Assembly (NCBI RefSeq): GCF_001457025.1
Contig: NZ_KQ758604.1
Coordinates: 186,001-250,000, forward strand
Direction of reading: 5' to 3'
Origin: Pseudarthrobacter enclensis
GTDB lineage: Bacteria > Actinomycetota > Actinomycetes > Actinomycetales > Micrococcaceae
DNA length: 64,000 nt
Numbering within the stretch: the stretch's first letter is position 1; each line of letters opens with the position of its first letter. Made by a program: the position numbers and the translations under genes. The notes beneath the pieces are model-generated. The model ran no database searches. It was not told where the DNA came from and saw only the letters and a list, made by a program, of their open reading frames with translations. Below, piece after piece: positions 60,113 to 64,000 of the stretch.

Positions 60113-61087
60113 TTAGGCCATCCTTTTCCGGACCACCGCCGCCGCTCCGGCGAGGACGGCGGCGGTGAGGACGCGCCGCCGGGCCGTTCGCCGCCGCCCG
60201 TGCCATCCGCCGTCGACCGATCCTTTGCGGCCGGCGTCCAGGCTGCGATGGACATTTCCGGACGTGGTGGCTGCGGGCTTGCGGCGGAGCTGGGTCCTGT
60301 CCACCTGCCGGGCGATGGCCCGTTCCACCGTGCCCGGCGTGGCCTTGTGCTGCAGCATCAGCAGGCGTGCGGCCACTCCGCCGGCCACTACCTCGCGGCG
60401 TGGGTGCCGCATGGCCCGCAGCACGGTTTTGGCCACCCGGTCAGCCGTGTAGACAGGCGGCATGGCCACGGGCTTCCTGCCGCTGTAATTGGCGGCGTGC
60501 TGGTAGAAGGGCGTGTCGATGGTGGCAGGAAGGACCGTGCAAACGCTGACGTCCTGCCGGGCGTCCAGCACAAGCTCGGACCGCAGGCTGACACTGAGCG
60601 CACGGACCGCAGCTTTGGACATGGAGTAGGCGGCGGAGTACGGAAGCGGTGTCTCCCCCACGATGGAGGCCACATTGATCAGCACGCCCCCGCCCTGCGC
60701 CGTCATGCGCGCCAGGGCAGCCCGGGCGCCGTTGACATACCCGGTGATGTTGACGTCGAGGATGCGCTGGAAATCTTCCGGCGGGACGTCAGCGATCCGC
60801 CCGAAGGCACCCACGGCCGCGTTGTTGACCCAGACGTCCAGGCGCCCGAACTCCTCCACGGCGCGGGCAGCCAGGGTCTCCACCTGCGCGGCGTCGGAAA
60901 CGTCGGCGGTGACGGCAACAACCGTGGCGCCGCGCTTCCGGCAGTCACGCGCCGCCGATTCCAGCGCTGCGGCACCGCGGGCGGCCAGCACCAGGCGCGC
61001 CCCCTCGTCTGCACAGCGGAGGGCAGTGGCGCGGCCTATGCCGCTGGAGGCCCCTGTAATGACGACGACCGGATTCCCGAGGCGCAT
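60113..61087 (-). CDS. Short-chain dehydrogenase/reductase
   Basis: A 324-aa SDR. The cofactor loop is TGASSGIG (11-18), NNAAVG follows, and the catalytic Ser141, Tyr154 and Lys158 lie in INVASIVGETPLPYSAAYSMSKAA. The C-terminal extension of about 80 residues is basic and ends in a hydrophobic segment (VLTAAVLAGAAAVVRKRMA), so it may be membrane-attached. Substrate unknown. ATG 61087 has GGAG six bases upstream; the longer frame to 61219 is rejected. A GTAAG/CTTAC palindrome 44 nt upstream may be its operator. Confidence 0.88.
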   Translation of the reverse strand: MRLGNPVVVITGASSGIGRATALRCADEGARLVLAARGAAALESAARDCRKRGATVVAVTADVSDAAQVETLAARAVEEFGRLDVWVNNAAVGAFGRIADVPPEDFQRILDVNITGYVNGARAALARMTAQGGGVLINVASIVGETPLPYSAAYSMSKAAVRALSVSLRSELVLDARQDVSVCTVLPATIDTPFYQHAANYSGRKPVAMPPVYTADRVAKTVLRAMRHPRREVVAGGVAARLLMLQHKATPGTVERAIARQVDRTQLRRKPAATTSGNVHRSLDAGRKGSVDGGWHGRRRTARRRVLTAAVLAGAAAVVRKRMA

Positions 61088-61130
61088 GTGACACTCCATC
61101 CCGCATCCCCGCACTGGGCGGAGAACAACA

Positions 61131-61144
61131 GTAAGTATGCTTAC
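61131..61144. promoter_or_regulatory. Palindrome upstream of the SDR gene
   Basis: GTAAG-TATG-CTTAC (61131-61144), perfect 5-4-5, 44 nt before the SDR ATG. TetR-type operators often look like this; no regulator gene is adjacent. Confidence 0.45.
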
Positions 61145-61252
61145 CTGTTTGATGCTAGCGAGTGCGGCCTCCCCGGACAACGGCGGGAGCTGGGCGGGGC
61201 GGGCACCAGGGTGGCACACCGGCGGGCCGCCGGCGACTTTCGCATAGCCTCG

Positions 61253-61906
61253 TCAGCGGCTGACCTTGGCCCGCCGGACCCGGCGGACCACCAGGAGCAC
61301 CACGGCGATGGCGATAGCCGCGTACACGGCGTAGTTGAGGTACTTGGAGTAGCCCTCGATCAGGTGGTACTGCGTCCCCAGCAGGTAGCCGAGGCCAATG
61401 AGCGCACCGTTCCACAAGGCACTGCCGGCCAAAGTGAAGATGGTGAAGGTGCCCAGCGGCATGGATGAGGCGCCGGCCGGGAGGGAGATCAGGCTCCGGA
61501 CGCCGGGCAGCAGCCGGCCGAAGAAGATCGAGGACCGGCCGTGCCGCCGGAACCAGCCAGCGGCATGTTCAAAGTCTTCGCGGTCCACCAGGGGCAGTTT
61601 CGACAGCCCGCGGATGGACCGTTCCAGGCCCAGCCTTGCGCCCAGCCAGTACAGGAAGAGCGCGCCCAGGTAGGCGCCGAGCGTGCTGGTCACGAAGATG
61701 AGTCCGAGGTTGAGCGAGCCCTGCTTGGCGAGGTAGCCGGCAAGCGGCAAGATGACTTCGCTGGGGATGGGCGGCACCACCGTTTCGGCCAGGGTAAAAG
61801 CGCCGACACCCCATTCGCCGAGGTTTTCGATGGCCTGGGCAGCGGCGCCGACCAGGCCACCCAGTCCGCCGGCCGCGCTGGTAGCGTCCCCCGCTGTTGC
61901 CCACAT
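61253..61906 (-). CDS. DedA-family membrane protein
   Basis: A 217-aa polytopic protein. DedA signature segments are ETVVPPIPSEVILPLAGYLAKQG and FFGRLLPGVRSLISLPAGASSMP; KYLNYAVYAAIAIAVVLLVV is the last membrane span. DedA proteins act as lipid (undecaprenyl or phospholipid) flippases and affect envelope stress. ATG 61906. It is 88 nt from the XRE-cupin gene on the same strand; co-transcription is possible. Confidence 0.93.
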   Translation of the reverse strand: MWATAGDATSAAGGLGGLVGAAAQAIENLGEWGVGAFTLAETVVPPIPSEVILPLAGYLAKQGSLNLGLIFVTSTLGAYLGALFLYWLGARLGLERSIRGLSKLPLVDREDFEHAAGWFRRHGRSSIFFGRLLPGVRSLISLPAGASSMPLGTFTIFTLAGSALWNGALIGLGYLLGTQYHLIEGYSKYLNYAVYAAIAIAVVLLVVRRVRRAKVSR

Positions 61907-61994
61907 GTGCCGTTCCCCGTTTCCGCCGCGTGTTTGCCTGCCCGTCCCTGTCTACCCTATGGACCTGAAAGCCCGCTGGCAGCGCAGGTCCCGC

Positions 61995-62591
61995 TCAGCC
62001 GTTTCCACTCTTCCTGGAACCCGGCTTTGCCCGGACATGCATGCGCTCCCCCTGCGACCCGAAAAGGCTGAGGAACTCCACTGCCTTCCCATCGGCGCGC
62101 CCAAACCAGTGCGGCACCCGGGTGTCGAATTCCACCGCTTCACCGGCGCCGAGGACCAGGTCCTGGCTGCCGAGGACCATGCGCAGCCTGCCGTTGAGCA
62201 CATACAGCCACTCGTAGCCCTCGTGGACCTGGGGGCTCGGTTCCTCCGCCGGTCCGGCCGGCACGATGTGTTTGTACGCCTGGATCCCGCCGGGTTTCCT
62301 TGTCAGCGGGATGATGGTCATGCCGTGCGCGGTCATGGGGCGCAGGTGCACCCGGGGGTCCCCCGTGGCCGGAGCCCCCACCAGTTCGTCCAGCGGCACC
62401 TGGTGGGCTTTGGCCAGCGGCAGCAGGAGTTCAAGGTTGGGGCGGCGCTGGCCGGACTCCAGCCGGGACAGGGTGCTGACGGAAATGCCGGTGGCTTCCG
62501 CGAGCGCCGTCAGGGTGACGTCCCGCCGCAACCGCAGCGCCTTGAGCCGGGGGCCAACCGCTGCCAGGACGTCGTCGAGGTTCTCATCCAT
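61995..62591 (-). CDS. XRE-family regulator with cupin domain
   Basis: A 198-aa two-domain regulator. The HTH is at about 12-70 (LKALRLRRDVTLTALAEATG, SVSTLSRLESGQRRPNLELL). The C-terminal cupin (about 105-190) carries QVHEGYEWLYVLNGRLRMVLG and VPHWFGRADGKAVEFLSLFG. The cupin may sense a small molecule or metal. ATG 62591 chosen; the frame extends to 62672. Divergent from the thioredoxin-reductase-like gene with TTTGC/GCAAA half-sites between them. Confidence 0.9.
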   Translation of the reverse strand: MDENLDDVLAAVGPRLKALRLRRDVTLTALAEATGISVSTLSRLESGQRRPNLELLLPLAKAHQVPLDELVGAPATGDPRVHLRPMTAHGMTIIPLTRKPGGIQAYKHIVPAGPAEEPSPQVHEGYEWLYVLNGRLRMVLGSQDLVLGAGEAVEFDTRVPHWFGRADGKAVEFLSLFGSQGERMHVRAKPGSRKSGNG

Positions 62592-62600
62592 AACGTCCAG

Positions 62601-62646
62601 TTTGCCAGAGCAGCAAAATACTTTGCCAAGATACCTACGCGGCAAA
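62601..62646. promoter_or_regulatory. Repeated TTTGC/GCAAA half-sites in the XRE-reductase divergent region
   Basis: TTTGC (62601-62605) with GCAAA (62613-62617), and TTTGCC (62622-62627) with GGCAAA (62641-62646). Four half-sites lie in the 67-nt spacer and are likely operators of the XRE-cupin regulator. Confidence 0.55.
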
Positions 62647-62658
62647 CACGATGGATCC

Positions 62659-63636
62659 ATGACTTCACACAAAGATTCGATCTACGACGTGCTGATTGTC
62701 GGCGGCGGTGCCGCGGGCCTCAGCGCCGCCTTGATGCTGGGCCGCACCAGGAGGTCGGTGGCGGTGGTGGACAGCGGCGAACCCCGCAATGCGCCCGCGC
62801 ACGGTGTGCACGGCTTCCTGTCCCGCGACGGCATCAGCCCGGCGGAACTCCTTGCCGCCAGCCGCGACCAGGCCCGGCACTACGGTGCGAACCTGGTCCA
62901 GGGCTCAGTGGTGGCCGCCGGCGGCACGCTGCAGGAAGGCTTCGAGGTAACGCTCGACGACGGCCGGCGGCTTCGCGGGCGCCGGCTGCTGATCACCACG
63001 GGGCTGGTGGACGAACTGCCGGACATCCCTGGCCTGCGTGAACGGTGGGGCCGTGACGTGCTGCACTGCCCCTTCTGCCATGGCTGGGAAGTCCGGGACC
63101 AGGCCATCGGCATACTGGGCACCGGCCCCTGGTCGGTGCACCAAAGCCTGCTGTTCCGGCAATGGAGCAGCAACATCACCCTGTTCCTCAACGGCACCGT
63201 GGTCCCCGTGGAAAGCGAGCTGGAGCAACTGGCAGCCCGCGGCGTCAAGGTGGTGCACGGCGCAGTGGAAACCGTCCGGGTCCAGGACGACGCGTTGAAG
63301 GCCGTGGTGCTGGCCGGCGGGCCCGAGGTGGCGGTGGACGCCGTCGTGGTGGGCACCCGGGTGCATGCACGGCTGGACGCCTTCGCCGGGCTCGGCCTGG
63401 CACCCTCGCCGCACCCGATGGGTATCGGTGACTACCTGGAAACAGATGCCGAGGGAGCTACGTCCGTTCCCGGTGTATGGGCCGCCGGGAACGTCACGGA
63501 CATGCGGGCGCAGGTCCTGGCGTCAGCGGCCGCCGCTTCCTGGACGGCGGTGATCATCAACAACTCCCTGATGGCCGAGGAACTGGAACGCGACCTCGCC
63601 GCCTACCGGAAAACGCCGGCGGTCACCGGTGCCTGA
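62659..63636 (+). CDS. Thioredoxin-reductase-like FAD/NAD(P) disulfide oxidoreductase
   Basis: A 325-aa flavoprotein. The FAD loop is [19 protein letters not shown] (GGGAAG from residue 15). The redox-active pair is Cys137 and Cys140 in [14 protein letters not shown], a CPFC form instead of the CATC of true thioredoxin reductases. [15 protein letters not shown] replaces the usual GxGxxA NADPH loop, so cofactor use may differ. The C-terminal FAD motif is [18 protein letters not shown] 62659; the frame extends upstream into the divergent gene. Probably controlled by the XRE-cupin regulator. Its 3' end overlaps the converging echA gene by 14 nt. Confidence 0.87.
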   Translation: MTSHKDSIYDVLIVGGGAAGLSAALMLGRTRRSVAVVDSGEPRNAPAHGVHGFLSRDGISPAELLAASRDQARHYGANLVQGSVVAAGGTLQEGFEVTLDDGRRLRGRRLLITTGLVDELPDIPGLRERWGRDVLHCPFCHGWEVRDQAIGILGTGPWSVHQSLLFRQWSSNITLFLNGTVVPVESELEQLAARGVKVVHGAVETVRVQDDALKAVVLAGGPEVAVDAVVVGTRVHARLDAFAGLGLAPSPHPMGIGDYLETDAEGATSVPGVWAAGNVTDMRAQVLASAAAASWTAVIINNSLMAEELERDLAAYRKTPAVTGA

Positions 63637-64000
63637 ACTCCGGTTCACGCTTTTCCGTGAACGCCGCCATGCCTTCCTTCTGGTCCTCGGTGGAGAACAG
63701 CGAGTGGAAGAGGCGGCGCTCGAACAGCACCCCCTGGGCAAGCCCGGTTTCGAAGGCGGCGTTGACGGCTTCCTTCGCGGCCATTGCCACCGGCTTTGAC
63801 TTGCCGGCGATGACCTCAGCGGCCTTGAGGGCTTCCTCCACCACGTTTTCGGCAGGGACCACTCGGGACACCAGCCCGGCCCGTTCGGCTTCCTCGGCGC
63901 CGATGAACCTGCCTGTGAGGATCATGTCCATGGCTTTCGCTTTGCCCACGGCCCGGGTGAGCCGCTGGGAGCCGCCCATGCCGGGCAGGACGCCGAGGTT
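63623..64000 (-). CDS. Enoyl-CoA hydratase/isomerase, N-terminus outside window
   Basis: The C-terminal 125 codons of a crotonase-fold enzyme; the frame is open at base 64000. [20 protein letters not shown] is the second half of the active-site region, and [20 protein letters not shown] and [19 protein letters not shown] are the usual C-terminal landmarks. The GMGG segment lacks nothing visible. It hydrates enoyl-CoA in beta-oxidation or aromatic acid breakdown. Confidence 0.93.
   Translation of the reverse strand, partial: NLGVLPGMGGSQRLTRAVGKAKAMDMILTGRFIGAEEAERAGLVSRVVPAENVVEEALKAAEVIAGKSKPVAMAAKEAVNAAFETGLAQGVLFERRLFHSLFSTEDQKEGMAAFTEKREPEFRHR

Overview
The window is a chromosome segment of a high-GC Gram-positive bacterium. 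Gene content and order (tRNA-Ser, SRP RNA, dnaX, recR, lysC; purS-purQ-purL; DUF3151 next to class II aldolase; GTG/TTG starts; SSI-type inhibitors; LAxTG sorting signal; SipW-type secretion) fit an Arthrobacter/Pseudarthrobacter-like member of the Micrococcaceae. This assignment comes from gene content and protein style, not from a database search. No insertion sequence, prophage, CRISPR array or rRNA was seen.

Layout. 1-8.2 kb: a truncated LytR_C-type membrane protein, a HAD phosphatase, a Stealth-type sugar-phosphate transferase, a metallophosphoesterase, a glutathione peroxidase, a secreted M23 peptidase with a Pro/Thr/Ser tail, and an MpaB-like oxygenase. 8.2-16.1 kb: the replication and amino-acid core, namely tRNA-Ser(GGA), a NIF3-insert-like protein, SRP RNA (ffs), dnaX, recR, a membrane protein and lysC with a likely internal start for its regulatory subunit. 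16.2-22.6 kb: two tiny paralogous proteins, then a four-gene overlapping operon (OhrR-like sensor, SSI-type inhibitor lipoprotein, a conserved protein, and a second degenerate SSI-like protein), convergent with a large secreted subtilisin. 22.9-34.5 kb: purS-purQ-purL, a decayed endonuclease-like pseudogene, small metabolic and hypothetical genes, an ECF sigma factor with a candidate anti-sigma partner, and purA.

34.7-40.2 kb: an exported M14 carboxypeptidase, then a four-gene surface-protein locus (TasA-like SipW substrate, SipW-type signal peptidase, LAxTG-anchored protein, choice-of-anchor G-like protein). AT-rich DNA lies on both sides, and a C-terminal scrap of a MetE-family methionine synthase sits at one edge. 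I consider this the most interesting accessory region. 40.3-50 kb: housekeeping genes (UDG-like protein, DUF3151, fbaA, TrmH methylase, HAD-IIA, Tat-exported hydrolase, STAS-like and GAF-ANTAR pair, ArsR/flavin-reductase pair, pyrE, nadE). 50-55 kb: an IclR-controlled operon for short-chain 3-oxoacid (probably acetoacetate) use, with a two-subunit CoA transferase, an AtoE-type transporter and a thiolase. 55-64 kb: ankyrin lipoprotein, heme-binding-type protein, a NarL-type two-component pair, cold-shock protein, a TipA-type MerR regulator on a probable leaderless promoter, SDR, DedA, an XRE-cupin regulator divergent from a thioredoxin-reductase-like enzyme, and a truncated enoyl-CoA hydratase.

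Much of the regulatory DNA is readable by eye: strong GC hairpins close most units, and clean inverted repeats sit upstream of many regulators. Several hairpins share GACGACGGC/GCCGTCGTC arms. Protein families were assigned by motif recognition; regulatory sites and operon functions are inferences.
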